Source: Calliopsis andreniformis (Eukaryota; Arthropoda; Insecta; Hymenoptera; Andrenidae). From it: a stretch of 64,000 bases of DNA. The position numbers were made by a program, and so were the translations under genes. Under the pieces are notes generated by a model. That model worked only from the letters and a program-made list of their open reading frames with translations, made no database searches and was not told where the DNA came from. Of this stretch, positions 52,640-64,000 are shown in pieces (the stretch's first letter is position 1; every line of letters begins with the position of its first letter). The stretch spans positions 1,364,001 through 1,428,000 of the forward strand of contig NW_027480423.1 of NCBI RefSeq assembly GCF_051401765.1, in the 5' to 3' direction.

Positions 52640-55079
52640 GTGTGAAAGTTATGGTCATTTCTACATTCCGAGCAGCCTAGGATTCACTCTAGGGCGTTGC
52701 TCCACCAGATCAAACAGTTAGGGCCTTAGAAGCCAACGCCCGAAGCATTAAATACAAAATAAATAGAACAGTTTTTCCATTGTATAAAACGAATAATTGC
52801 AGCCAGTATGAAAGTTATGGTCATTTCTACTTTCCGGGCAACCTAGGCTCACACTAGGGAGTTGCTCCAACAGATCGAATAGTTAGGGCCTTAGAAGTCA
52901 ATGGTCGAGGCATAAAATGCAATAAATATACAACAGTTTTTCCATCGTATAACAGGATTAATTGCAACCAGTTTGAAAGTGATGGTCATTTCTACGTTCC
53001 GGGCAACCTAGGCTTCACTCGAGGGCGTTGCTCCACCAGATCGAACAGTTAGGGCCTAAGAAGTCAACGCCAGAAGCATAAAATACAATATAAATACAAC
53101 AGTTTTTCCATCGTATAAAACGAATAATTGCAACCAGTATGAAACTGATGGTCATTTCTACGTTCCGGGCAACCTAGGCTTCACTGTATGGCGTTCTTCC
53201 ACCACATCGAACAGCTGCAGCCTCAGAAGTCAACGCCTGAAGTATAAAATACAATAAAAATACAACAGTATTTCCATCCTATAACAGGACTAATTGCAAC
53301 CCGTGTGAAGGTGATGGTCATTTCTACGTTCCAGGCAACCTAGGCTTCACTCTAGGGCGTTGTTCCACAAGGTCGAATAGTTAGGGCCTAAGAAGGCAGC
53401 GCCAGAAGAATAAAATACAATATAAGTACAACAGTTTTTCCATCGTATAAATTGAATGCAAACATTGTGAAAGTAATGGTCATTTCTACGTTCCGGGCAA
53501 CCTAGGCGTTAGTCTAGGGCGTTGCTCCACCACATCTAATAGCTACGGCCTTAGAAGTCAACCCCAGATGAATAAAATACAATAAAGATGCAAACGCTTT
53601 TCCATCGTATAAAACGAATAATTGCAACCAGTGTGAAAGTTATGGTCATTTCTACGTTCCGGGTAACTTAGGCTTCACCCTAGGGCGTTGCACTAACAGA
53701 TTGAATAGTTGGAGCCTTAGAAGTCAATGCCCGAAGCATAAAATGCAATAAAAATACTACAGTTTTTCCATCGTATAGCACGAATAATTTGTAACCAGTG
53801 TGATAGTAGTGGTCATTTCTACGTTCCGAGTAACATAGGTTTCACTCTACGGCGTTGCTCCACCAGATCGAATAGCTAGGGACTTAAAATTCAACGCCAT
53901 AAGAATAAAATACAATATAAGTACAACAGTTCTTCCATCGTCTAAAGCGAATAATAGCAACCAGTGTGCAAGTTATGGTCATTTCTACGTTCCGGGCAAC
54001 ATAGGCTTCACTCTAGGGCGTTGCTCCACCAGATCAAACAGTTAGGGCCTTAGAAGTCAACGCCCGAAGCATTAAATACAAAACAAATAGAACAGTTTTT
54101 CCATTGTATAAAACGAATAATTGCTTCCAGTGTAAAAGTTATGGTCATTTCTACGTTCCGGGCAACCTAGGCTTCACCCTAGGCCGTTGTTCCACCAGAT
54201 CGAATAGTTAGGGCCTAAGAAGTCAACGCCCGAAGCATAAAATACGATATAAATACAACAGCATTTCCATCGTATTAAATGAATAATTGCAAACAGTGTG
54301 AAAGTAATGGTGATTTCTACGTTCCGGGCCACCTAGGCTTCACTCTACGATGTTGTTCCACCAGATCGAATAGGTAGGGCCTAAGAAGTGAACGCCAGAA
54401 GCATAAAATACAATATAAATATAACAGTTTTTCCATAGTATAAAACGAATAATAGAAACCAGTGTTAAAGTTATGGTCATTTCTACGTTCCGGGCAAGCT
54501 GGGCTTCACTCTAGGGCGTTGCTCCACTAGATCAAACAGTTAGGGCCTTAGAAGTTAACGCCCGAACCTTAAAATACAAAAAAAATACAACAGAGTTTCC
54601 ATCATATAACAGGAATAATTGCAACCAGTTTGAAAGTGATGGTCATTTCTCCTTTCCGGGCAACCTAGGCTTCACCCTGGGGCGTTGTTCCACCTGATGG
54701 CATAGTTAGGGCCTAAGAAGTCAACGCCAGAAGCATAAAATACGATATAAATACAACAGCTTTTCCATCGTATAAAACGAATAATTGCAACCAGTTTGAA
54801 AGTGATGGTCATTTCTACGTACCGGGCAACCTAGCCTTCACTCTAGGGCGTTGCTCCACCAGATCAAACAGTTAGGGCCTTAGAAGTCAACGCCCGAAGC
54901 ATAAAATACAATATAAATTGAACAGTTTTTCCATTGTATAAAACGAATAATTGCAACCAGTGTGAAAGTAATGGACATTTCTACATTCCGAGCAACCTAG
55001 GCTTCACTCTAGGGCGCTGCTCCACCAGATCGAATAGTTAGGTCCTTAGATGTCAACGCCAGAAGGATAAAATACGATA
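52640..55079. repeat. Diverged satellite stretch, copy A
   Basis: About 15 monomers here carry many private substitutions and small indels not seen to the left. Examples are GATCAAACAGTTAGGGCC (52709 and others), TAAATAGAACAG, GAATAATAGCAACC, CAGCTGCAGCCTCAG (near 53210) and TAAATTGAATGCAAAC (near 53447, a small deletion). They still keep the 166-bp phase. They resemble flank or older monomers embedded in younger repeats. Confidence 0.75.
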
Positions 55080-58000
55080 TAAATACAACAGTTTTTCCAT
55101 CGTATAAAACGAATAATTGCAACCAGTATGAAACTTATGGTCATTTCTACTTTCCGAGCAGCCTAGGCTTCACCCTAGGGCCTTGCTCCAACAGATTGAA
55201 TAGTTAGGGCCTTAGAAGTCAACGCCCGAACCATAAAATGCAAAAAAAATACAACAGTGTTTCCATCATATAACAGGAATAATTGCGACCAATTAGGAAA
55301 GTGATGGCCAATTCTACGTTCCGGGCAACCTAGGCTTCACTCTAGGGCGTTGCTCCAACAGATTGAATAGTTAGGACCTTAGAAGTGAACGCACGAACCA
55401 TAAAATGCAAAAAAAATACAACAGTGTTTCCATCATATAACAGGAATAATTTCGACCAGTTTGAAAGTGATGGCCAATTCTACGTTCCGGGAAACCTAGG
55501 CTTCACTCTAGGGCGTTGCTCCACCAGATCGAATAGTTAGTGCCTTAGAAGTCAACGCCAGAAGCATAAAATACGATATAAATACAACAGCTTTTCCATC
55601 GTATAAAAGGATTAATTGCAACCAGTTTGAACGTGATGGTCATTTCTCCTTTCCGGGCAACCTAGGCTTCACTCTAGGGCGTTGCTCCACTAGATCGAAT
55701 AGTTAATGCCGTAGAAGTCAACGCCAGAAGCATAAAATACAATATAAATACAACAGTTTTTCCATCGCATGAAACAAATAATTGCAATCAGTATGAAACT
55801 TATGGTCATTTCTACGTTCCGAGCAACCTAAGCTTCACCCTGGGGCGTTGCTCCAACGGATTGAATAGTTAGGGCCTTAGAAGTCAATGCCCGAACCATA
55901 AAATGCAAAAAAAATACAACAGCGTTTCCATCATATAACAGGAATAATTGCAACCAGTTTGAAAGTGATGGCCAATTCTACGTTCCGAGCAACCTAGGCT
56001 TCACTCTAGGGCGTTGCTCCACCAGATCGAATAGTTAGTGCCTTAGAAGTCAACGCCAGAAGCATAAAATACGATGTAAATACAACAGCTCTTCCATCGT
56101 GTAGAACGAATAATTGCAACCAGTGTGAAAGTAATGGTCATTCCTACGTTCCGAGCACCCTAGGCGTCACTCTAGGGCGTTCCTCCACCACATCTAATAG
56201 CTACGGCCTTAGAAGTCAACGCCAGAGGCATAATCGTACAATATATATACAACGGCGTTTCCATCGTATAAAACGAATAATTGCAACCAGTGTGAAAGTT
56301 ATGGTCATTTCTACATTCCGAGCAACCTAGGATTCACTCTAGGGCGTTGCTCCACCAGATCGAATAGTTAGGTCCTTAGAAGTAAACGCCAGAAGCATAA
56401 AATACAATATAAATACAACAGTTTTTCCATCGTATAAAACGAATAATTGCAACCAGTATGAAACTTATGGTCATTTCTACTTTCCGAGCAAATTAGGCTT
56501 CACCCTAGGGCGTTGCTCCAACAGATTGAATGGTTAGGGCCTTAGAAGTCAACGCCCGAAGCATAAAATGCAATAAAAATACAACAGTGTTTCGATCGTA
56601 TAAAACGAATAATTGCAACCAGTATGAAACTTATGGTCATTTCTACTTTCCGAGCATGTTAAGCTTCACCCTAGGGCGTTGCTCCAACAGATTGAATGGT
56701 TAGGGCCTAAGAAGTCAACGCCCGAAGCATAAAATGCAATAAGAATACAACAGTGTTTCCATCGTATAAAACGAATAATTGCAACCAGTATGAAACTTAT
56801 GGTCATTTCTACTTTCCGAGCAAGCTAGGCTTCACCATAGGACGTTGCTCCACCAGATAGAATAGTTAGTGCCATAGAAGTCAACGCCCGAAGCATAAAA
56901 TGCAATAAGAATACAACAGTGTTTCCATCGTATAAAACAAATAATTGCAACCAGTATGAATCCTATGGTCATTTCTACTTTCCGAGCAACCTAGGCTTCA
57001 CCCTAGTGCGTTGCTCCAACGGATTGAATAGTTAGGGCCTTAGAAGTCAACGCCCGAACCATAAAATGCAAAAAAAATACAACAGCGTTTCCATCGTATA
57101 AAACGAATAATTGCAACAAGTGTGAAAGTTATGGTCATTTCTACATTCCGAGCAATCTAGGCTTCACTCTAGGGCGTTGCTCCACCAGATCGAATAGTTA
57201 GTGCCCCAGAGGTCAACGCCAGAAGCATAAAATACAATATAAATACAACAGCTTTTCCATCGTATAAAACGAATAATTGCAACCAGTATGAAACTTATGG
57301 TCATTTCTACTTTCCGAGCAACCTAGGCTTCACCCTAGGGCGTTGATCCCACTGATTGAATAGTTAGGGCCTTAGAAGTCAGCGCCCGAATCATAAAATG
57401 TAATAAAAATACAACAGTGTTTCCATCGTATAAAACGAATAATTGCAACCAGTATGAAACTTATGGTCATTCCTACTTTCCGAGCAAGCTAGGCTTCACC
57501 CTAGGGCGTTGCTCCAACAGATTGAATAGTTAGGACCTTAGAAGTGAACGCCCGAACCATAAAGTGCAAAAAAAATACAACAGTGTTTCCATCATATAAC
57601 AGGAATAATTGCAACCAGTTTGAAAGTGATGGCCAATTCTACGTTCCGGGCAAACTAGGCTTCTATCTAGGGCGTTGCTCCACCAGATCGAATAGATAGT
57701 GCCTTAGAAGTCAACGCCAGAAGCATAAAATACAATATAAATACAACAGTTTTTCCATCGTATAAAACGAATAATTGCAACCAGTATGAAACTTATGGTC
57801 ATTTCTACTTTCCGAGCAGCCTAGGCTTCACCCTAGGGCCTTGCTCCAACAGATTGAATAGTTAGGGCCTTAGAAGTCAACGCCCGAACCATAAAATGCA
57901 AAAAAAATACAACAGTGTTTCCATCATATAACAGGAATAATTGCGACCAATTAGGAAAGTGATGGCCAATTCTACGTTCCGGGCAACCTAGGCTTCACTC

Positions 58001-60727
58001 TAGGGCGTTGCTCCAACAGATTGAATAGTTAGGACCTTAGAAGTGAACGCCCGAACCTTAAAATGCAAAAAAAATACAAGAGTGTTTCCATCATATAACA
58101 GGAATAATTTCGACCAGTTTGAAAGTGATGGCCAATTCTACGTTCCGGGCAACCTAGGCTTCACTCTAGGGCGTTGCTCCACCAGATCGAATAGTTAGTG
58201 CCTTAGAAGTCAACGCCAGAAGCATAAAATACGATATAAATACAACAGCTTTTCCATCGTATAAAAGGATTAATTGCAACCAGTTTGAACGTGATGGTCG
58301 TTTCTCCTTTCCGGGCAACCTAGGCTTCACTCTAGGGCGTTGCTCCACTAGATCGAATAGTTAATGCCGTAGAAGTCAACGTCAGAAGCATAAAATACAA
58401 TATAAATACAACAGTTTTTCCATCGCATGAAACAAATAATTGCTATCAGTATGAAACCTATGGTCATTTCTACGTTCCGAGCAACCTAAGCTTCACCCTA
58501 GGGCGTTGCTCCAACGGATTGAATAGTTAAGGCCTTAGAAGTCAATGCCCGAACCATAAAATGCAAAAAAAATACAACAGCGTTTCCATCATATAACAGG
58601 AATAATTGCAACCAGTTTGAAAGTGATGGCCAATTCTACGTTCCGGGCAACCTAGGCGTCACTCCAGGGCGTTCCTCCACCACATCTAATAGCTACGGCA
58701 TTAGAAGTCAACGCCAGAGGCATAAAGTACAATATATATACAACGGCGTTTCCATCGTATAAAACGAATAATTGCAACCAGTGTGAAAGTTATGGTCATT
58801 TCTACGTTCCGAGCACCCTAGGCGTCACTCTAGGGCGTTCCTCCACCACATCTAATAGCTACGGCCTTAGAAGTCAACGCCAGAGGCATAATCGTACAAT
58901 ATATATACAACGGCGTTTCCATCGTATAAAACGAATAATTGCAACCAGTGTGAAAGTTATGGTCATTTCTACATTCCGAGCAACCTAGGATTCACTCTAG
59001 GGCGTTGCTCCACCATATGGAATAGTTAGTGCCTTGGAAGTCAACGCCAGAAGCATAAAATACAATATAAATACAACAGCTTTTCCATCGTATAAAACGA
59101 GTAATTGCAACCAGTATGAAACTTATGGTCATTTCTACTTTCCTAGCAACCTAGGCTTCACACTAGGGCGTTGCTCCAACAGATTGAATAGTTAGGGCCT
59201 TAGAACTCTACGCCCGAGCCATAAAATGCAAAAAAAATACAACAGTGTTTCCACCATATAACAGGAATAATTGCGACCAGTTTGAAAGTGATGGCCAATT
59301 CTACGTTCCGGGCAACCTAGGCTTCACTCTAGGGCGTTGCTCCAACAGATCGAATAGTTAGTGCCTTAGAAGTCAACGCCAGAAGCATAAAATACAATAT
59401 AAATACAACAGCTTTTCCATCGTATAAAACGAATAATTGCAACCAGTGTGAAAGTTATGGTCATTTCTACATCCCGAGCAGCCTAGGATTCACTCTAGGG
59501 CGTTGCTCCACCAGATCAAACAGTTAGGGCCTTAGAAGCCAACGCCCGAAGCATTAAATACAAAATAAATAGAACAGTTTTTCCATTGTATAAAACGAAT
59601 AATTGCAGCCAGTATGAAAGTTATGGTCATTTCTACGTTCCGGGCAACATAGGCTTCACTCTAGGGCGTTGCTCCACCAGATCAAACAGTTAGGGCCTTA
59701 GAAGTCAACGCCCGAAGCATTAAATACAAAACAAATAGAACAGTTTTTCCATTGTATAAAACGAATAATTGCTTCCAGTGTAAAAGTTATGGTCATTTCT
59801 ACGTTCCGGGCAACCTAGGCTTCACCCTAGGCCGTTGTTCCACCAGATCGAATAGTTAGGGCCTAAGAAGTCAACGCCCGAAGCATAAAATACGATATAA
59901 ATACAACAGCATTTCCATCGTATTAAATGAATAATTGCAAACAGTGTGAAAGTAATGGTGATTTCTACGTTCCGGGCCACCTAGGCTTCACTCTACGATG
60001 TTGTTCCACCAGATCGAATAGGTAGGGCCTAAGAAGTGAACGCCAGAAGCATAAAATACAATATAAATATAACAGTTTTTCCATAGTATAAAACGAATAA
60101 TAGAAACCAGTGTTAAAGTTATGGTCATTTCTACGTTCCGGGCAAGCTGGGCTTCACTCTAGGGCGTTGCTCCACTAGATCAAACAGTTAGGGCCTTAGA
60201 AGTTAACGCCCGAACCTTAAAATACAAAAAAAATACAACAGAGTTTCCATCATATAACAGGAATAATTGCAACCAGTTTGAAAGTGATGGTCATTTCTCC
60301 TTTCCGGGCAACCTAGGCTTCACCCTGGGGCGTTGTTCCACCTGATGGCATAGTTAGGGCCTAAGAAGTCAACGCCAGAAGCATAAAATGCGATATAAAT
60401 ACAACAGCTTTTCCATCGTATAATACGAATAATTGCAACCAGTTTGAAAGTGATGGTCATTTCTACGTACCGGGCAACCTAGCCTTCACTCTAGGGCGTT
60501 GCTCCACCAGATCAAACAGTTAGGGCCTTAGAAGTCAACGCCCGAAGCATAAAATACAATATAAATTGAACAGTTTTTCCATTGTATAAAACGAATAATT
60601 GCAACCAGTGTGAAAGTAATGGACATTTCTACATTCCGAGCAACCTAGGCTTCACTCTAGGGCGCTGCTCCACCAGATCGAATAGTTAGGTCCTTAGATG
60701 TCAACGCCAGAAGGATAAAATACGATA
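55080..60727. repeat. 6.8-kb segmental duplication, copy B (about 5.65 kb)
   Basis: This begins where TACGATATAAATACAACAG passes into GTTTTTCCATCGTATAAAAC, the start of copy A. It lacks seven monomers relative to A: the shift drops from 6806 to 5648 at 59627, fusing A-positions 52821 and 53979 within TCATTTCTAC. At 60727 it exits into a different monomer. At about 56889 it carries an A-type right half (CCCGAAGC, ATGCAATAAGAATAC) not present in A, together with one lost monomer. Confidence 0.8.
59446..60727. repeat. Diverged satellite stretch, copy B (shortened)
   Basis: This is the second copy of the diverged stretch, lacking the seven monomers at 52832-53989. It shares private changes with copy A such as TTGCTTCCAGTGTAAAAG, CGTATTAAATGAATAATTGC, TCTACGATGTTGTTCC and GATGGCATAGTTAGGGCC. 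The agreement shows the old monomers were copied as part of the recent 6.8-kb duplication. Confidence 0.75.
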
Positions 60728-61595
60728 TAAATACAACAGCTTTTCCATTGTATAAAAGGAATAATTGCAAACAGTGTGAAAGTAATCGTCATTTCTACGT
60801 TCCGGGCAACCTAGGCTTCACTCTACGGTGTTGTTCCACCAGATCGAATAGTTAGGGCCTAAGAAGTGAACGCCAGAAGTATAAAATACAATATAAATAT
60901 AACAGTTTTTCCATCGTATAAAACGAATAATAGCAACCAGCGTTAAAGTTATGGTCATTTCTACGTTCCGGGCAACCTACGCTTCACTCGAGGGCGTTGC
61001 TCCACCAGATCAAATAGCTAGCGAATTAGAATTAAACGCCAGAAGCATAGAATACAATAAAAATACAACAGTTTTCCATCGTATAACAGGAATAATTACA
61101 ACCAGTTTGAATGTAATGGTCATTTCTACGTTCCGGGCCACCTAGGATTCACTCTAGGGCGCTGCTCCAACAGATTGAATGGTTAGGGCCTTTCAAATCA
61201 ATGCCCGAAGCATAAAATGCAATAAAAATACAACAGTTTTTCCATCATATAACGGGAATAATTGCAAACAGTTTGAAAGTGATGGCCATTTCTACGTTCC
61301 GGGTAACCTAGGCTTCACTCTAGGGCGTTGTTCCACCAGATCGAACAGTTAGGCCCTAAGAAGTCAACGCCAGACGCATAAAATACAATATAAATACAAC
61401 AGTTTTTCCATCGTATAAAACGAATAATTGCAACCAGTGTGAAAGTAATGGTCATTTCTACGTTCCGAGCACCCTAGGCGTCACTCTATGGCGTTGCTCC
61501 ACCACATCTTATAGCTACGGCCTTAGAAGTCAACGCCAGAGGCATAAAATACAATATAAATACAACAGCTTTTCCATCGTATAAAACGAATGATT
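60583..61595. repeat. Six-monomer duplication, copy 1
   Basis: GCAACCAGTGTGAAAGTAAT at 60601 recurs at 61596 (995 bp, six monomers minus one base; a T is missing from the run at 61070-61074). Shared private variants include TAATAGCAACCAGCGTTAAAG, CACTCGAGGGCG and GCTAGCGAATTAGAATTAAAC. The part after about 61434 holds a type C-like monomer that copy 2 lacks. Confidence 0.8.
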
Positions 61596-62428
61596 GCAAC
61601 CAGTGTGAAAGTAATGGACATTTCTACATTCCGAGCAACCTAGGCTTCACTCTAGGGCGCTGCTCCACCAGATCGAATAGTTAGGTCCTTAGATGTCAAC
61701 GCCAGAAGCATAAAATACGATATAAATAGAACAGCTTTTCCATTGTATAAAAGGAACAATTGCAAACAGTGTGAAAGTAATCGTTATTTCTACGTTCCGG
61801 GCAACCTAGGCTTCACTCTACGGTGTTGTTCCACCAGATCGAATAGTTAGGTCCTAAGAAGTGAACGCCAGAAGTATAAAATACAATATAAATATAACAG
61901 TTTTTCCATCGTATAAAACGAATAATAGCAACCAGCGTTAAAGTTATGGTCATTTCTACGTTCCGGGCAACCTACGCTTCACTCGAGGGCGTTGCTCCAC
62001 CAGATCAAATAGCTAGCGAATTAGAATTAAACGCCAGAAGCATAGAATACAATAAAAATACAACAGTTTTTCCATCGTATAACAGGAATAATTACAACCA
62101 GTTTGAATGTAATGGTCATTTCTACGTTCCGGGCAACCTAGGATTCACTCTAGGGCGCTGCTCCAACAGATTGAATGGTTAGGGCCTTTCAAATCAATGC
62201 CCGAAGCATAAAATGCAATAAAAATACAACAGTTTTTCCATCATATAACGGGAATAATTGCAAACAGTTTGAAAGTGATGGCCATTTCTACGTTCCGGGT
62301 AACCTAGGCTTCACTCTAGGGCGTTGTTCCACCAGATCGAACAGTTAGGGCCTAAGAAGTGAACGCCAGAAGCATAAAATACAATATAAATACAACAGTT
62401 TTTCCATCGTATAAAACGAATAATTGCA
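61596..62428. repeat. Six-monomer duplication, copy 2
   Basis: This follows copy 1 with shift 995, then 996 after the T-run difference, up to about 62428, where it passes into an A-type monomer (CCAGTATGAAACTTATGG). Small differences from copy 1 are visible, such as GTAATCGTTATTTC at 61779 against GTAATCGTCATTTC. Confidence 0.8.
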
Positions 62429-64000
62429 ACCAGTATGAAACTTATGGTCATTTCTACTTTCCGAACAACCTAGGCTTCACCCTAGGGCGTTGCTCCAGCA
62501 GATTGAATAGTTAGGGCCTTAGAAGTCAACGCCCGAAGCATAAAATGCAATAAAAATACAAGAGTGTTTCCGTCATATAACAGGAATAATTGCAACCAGT
62601 TTGAAAGTGATGGCCAATTGTACGTTCCGGGCAACCTAGGCCTCACTCTATTGCGTTGCTCCACCAGATCGAATAGTTAGGGCCTTAGAAGTCAACGCCA
62701 GAAGCATAAAATACAATATAAATACAACAGTTTTTCCATCGTATAGAACGAATAATAGCAACCAGTGTGAAAGTTAACGTAATTTCTACTTTCCGGGCAA
62801 CCTAGGCTTCATCCTCGGGCGTTGCTCCAACAGATTGAATAGTTAGGGACTTAGAAGTCAACGCCCGACGCATAAAATACAAAATAAATAGAACAGTTTT
62901 TCCATCGTGTAAAACGAATAATTGCTACCGGTGTGAAAGTTATGGTCATTTCTACGTTCCGGTCAACCTAGGCTTCACCATAGGGCGTTCTTCCACCAGA
63001 TCGAATAGTTAGGGCCTCAGAAGTGAACGCCAGAAGCATAAAATACAATATAAATACAACAGTTTTTCCATCATATAAAACGAATAATTGCAACCAGTAT
63101 GAAAGCTATGGTCATTTCTACTTTACGGGCAAGCTAGGCTACACCGTAGGGCGTTGCTCCACCAGATCGAATAGATAGTGCCTTAGAAGTCAACGCCAGG
63201 AGCATAAAATACAATAAAAATACAACAGTTTTTCCATCGTATAAAACGAATAATTGCAACCAGTATGAAACTTATGGTCATTTCTACTTTCCGAGCAATC
63301 TAGGCTTCAACCCTAGGGCGTTGCACCAACAGATTGAATAGTTAGGGCCTTAGAAGTCAACGCCCGAAGCATAAAATGCAATAAAAATACAACAGTGCTT
63401 CCATCGTATAAAACGAATAATTGCAACCAGTATGAAACTTATGGTCATTTCTACTTTCCGAGCAACCTAGGCTTCACCCTAGGGCGTTGCTCCAACAGAT
63501 TGAATAGTTAGGGCCGTAGAAGTCAACGCCCGAACCATAAAATGCAAAAAAAATACAACAGTGTTACCATCATATAACAGGAATAATTGCAACCAGTTTG
63601 AAAGTGATGGCCAATTCTACGTTCCGGGCAACCTAGGCTTCACTCTATTGCGTTGCTCCACCAGATCGAATAGTTAGTGCCTTAGAAGTCGACGCCAGAA
63701 GCTTAAAATACAATATAAATACAACAGTTTTTCCATCGTATAAAACGAATTATTGCAACCAGTATGAAACTTATGGTCATTTCTACGTTCCGGGCAACCT
63801 AGGCTTCACTCTAGGGCGTTGCTCCACCAGACCAAACAGCTAGGGCCTTAGAAGTCAATGCCCGAAGCATAAAATACAAATTAAATAGAACAGTTTTTCC
63901 ATCGTATAGAACGAATAATAGCAACCAGTATGAAAGTTAACGTCATTTCTACTTTCCGGGCAACCTAGGCTTCACCCTCGGGCGTTGCTCCAACAGATTG
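62429..64000. repeat. Heterogeneous satellite tail
   Basis: These are about nine monomers with mixed A/B halves and many private changes (GTTAACGTAATTTC, CCTCGGGCG, GGTCAACCTAGG, TTTACGGGCAAGC). A weak 7-monomer relation exists: GTATAGAACGAATAATAGCA at 62741 recurs at 63904 (1,163 bp). The array does not end here; the last base lies inside a monomer. Confidence 0.72.

Larger units (their letters stand above)
48274..55079. repeat. 6.8-kb segmental duplication, copy A
   Basis: AGCAGCCTAGGCTTCACCCT at 48351 recurs at 55157, a shift of 6806 (41 monomers). The type C markers at 49258 and 52082 correspond to 56230 and 58888. Near 48511 copy A lacks one monomer that copy B has (about 55317-55482), and it has one that B lacks near 49917-50080. 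It contains the diverged stretch 52640-55079 at its right end, and its end abuts the start of copy B. Confidence 0.8.
1..64000. repeat. Satellite DNA array, ~166-bp monomer, whole window
   Basis: The same ~166-bp unit runs head to tail from the first to the last base. The landmark CCAT (in TTCCATCGTATAAAACGAAT and its variants) lies at 131, 297, 463, 629, 795 and 960, and is still nearly in phase at 33177, 48624 and 62736. The net drift is about +23 bases over some 377 monomers, so no foreign insertion larger than a few bases is hidden here. All monomers share one orientation. They are moderately AT-rich, with a GC-richer core around CCTAGG...CTAGGGCG. Arrays like this typically form centromeric or pericentromeric heterochromatin, and 166 bp is close to the DNA length of a chromatosome. 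The centromeric role is inferred, not shown. No gene, RNA gene or mobile element was recognised. Confidence 0.97.

Noticed and set aside
60951..62182. Open frames of 64 and 78 codons at 60951 and 61946
   Set aside because: Both arise from the same six-monomer duplication. They end differently because of a single T indel, which is not expected of a conserved protein.
1..64000. CRISPR-like array
   Set aside because: The repeats are contiguous 166-bp units with no unique spacers and with graded variation throughout; the scale is unlike a CRISPR array.
1..64000. Telomeric repeat, because TTAGGG occurs in many monomers (AGTTAGGGCCTTAG)
   Set aside because: It occurs about once per 166 bp and never in tandem, so it is part of the satellite monomer.
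1..64000. CENP-B box
   Set aside because: I compared the usual pattern (TTCG, four bases, A, two bases, CGGG) with the main monomer variants on both strands. The nearest segments (TTCCGGGCAACC, TTCGACCAGTTTG) do not keep the spacing. A full pattern search of every monomer was not possible by eye.
1..64000. Promoters from TATAAATA motifs
   Set aside because: The motif is part of B-type monomers and recurs hundreds of times without any gene downstream. Satellite transcription is possible but nothing here supports a specific start.

Overview
The whole 64 kb window is a single uninterrupted array of satellite DNA. Its unit is a monomer of about 166 bp, always in the same orientation, and roughly 385 monomers fit in the window. 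Counting from a fixed landmark (the CCAT at 131), the phase has drifted only about +12 bases by 33 kb and +23 bases by 62.7 kb, so there is no room for a gene or a transposon of any size. I find no protein-coding gene, RNA gene, CRISPR array, insertion sequence, promoter or terminator that I can support. The few open frames of 60-81 codons are by-products of the repeat. An array of this size and purity points to a eukaryotic chromosome, most likely a centromere or pericentromere assembled from long reads. Monomers of about this length are known in several plants (from memory, some Medicago and Prunus satellites), but length does not identify a species, and plant versus animal cannot be settled here.

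The array has at least three nested levels. Level 1 is the 166-bp monomer, in several diagnostic variants (A, B, C and D below), with a partial A-B dimer alternation. Level 2 is a 17-monomer higher-order repeat of 2,824 bp, seen as 1947-4437 (shortened by two monomers), 4438-7261, 7262-8427 (partial), 18055-20878, 20879-23702 and 23703-24868 (partial). Level 3 is a superunit of about 14-16 kb that restarts at 1, 13784, 16109, 30723 and 32217. Copies 1 and 3 of it are collinear over about 13.7 kb apart from two clean indels of 333 bp (two monomers) and 664 bp (four monomers).

Layout. 1-13783 is superunit 1. 13784-16108 is a 14-monomer short superunit. 16109-30722 is superunit 3. 30186-33173 is a 9-monomer block duplicated head to tail. 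33174-43140 carries three related copies (P1-P3) of the higher-order repeat with new variants. 43140-46690 is a 13-monomer duplication. 46663-49834 is an 11-monomer duplication. 48274-60727 is a 6.8-kb tandem segmental duplication whose second copy has lost seven monomers. 60583-62428 is a 6-monomer duplication, and 62429-64000 is a tail of more heterogeneous monomers.

From about 52.6 kb to the right end the monomers become visibly more varied, as expected when moving from a recently homogenised core toward an older array flank. Nearly all copy differences are whole-monomer gains or losses, the signature of unequal exchange between misaligned monomers. Many monomers carry a short dyad around two CTAG cores that could form a 9-bp hairpin. 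No CENP-B-box-like motif was seen.
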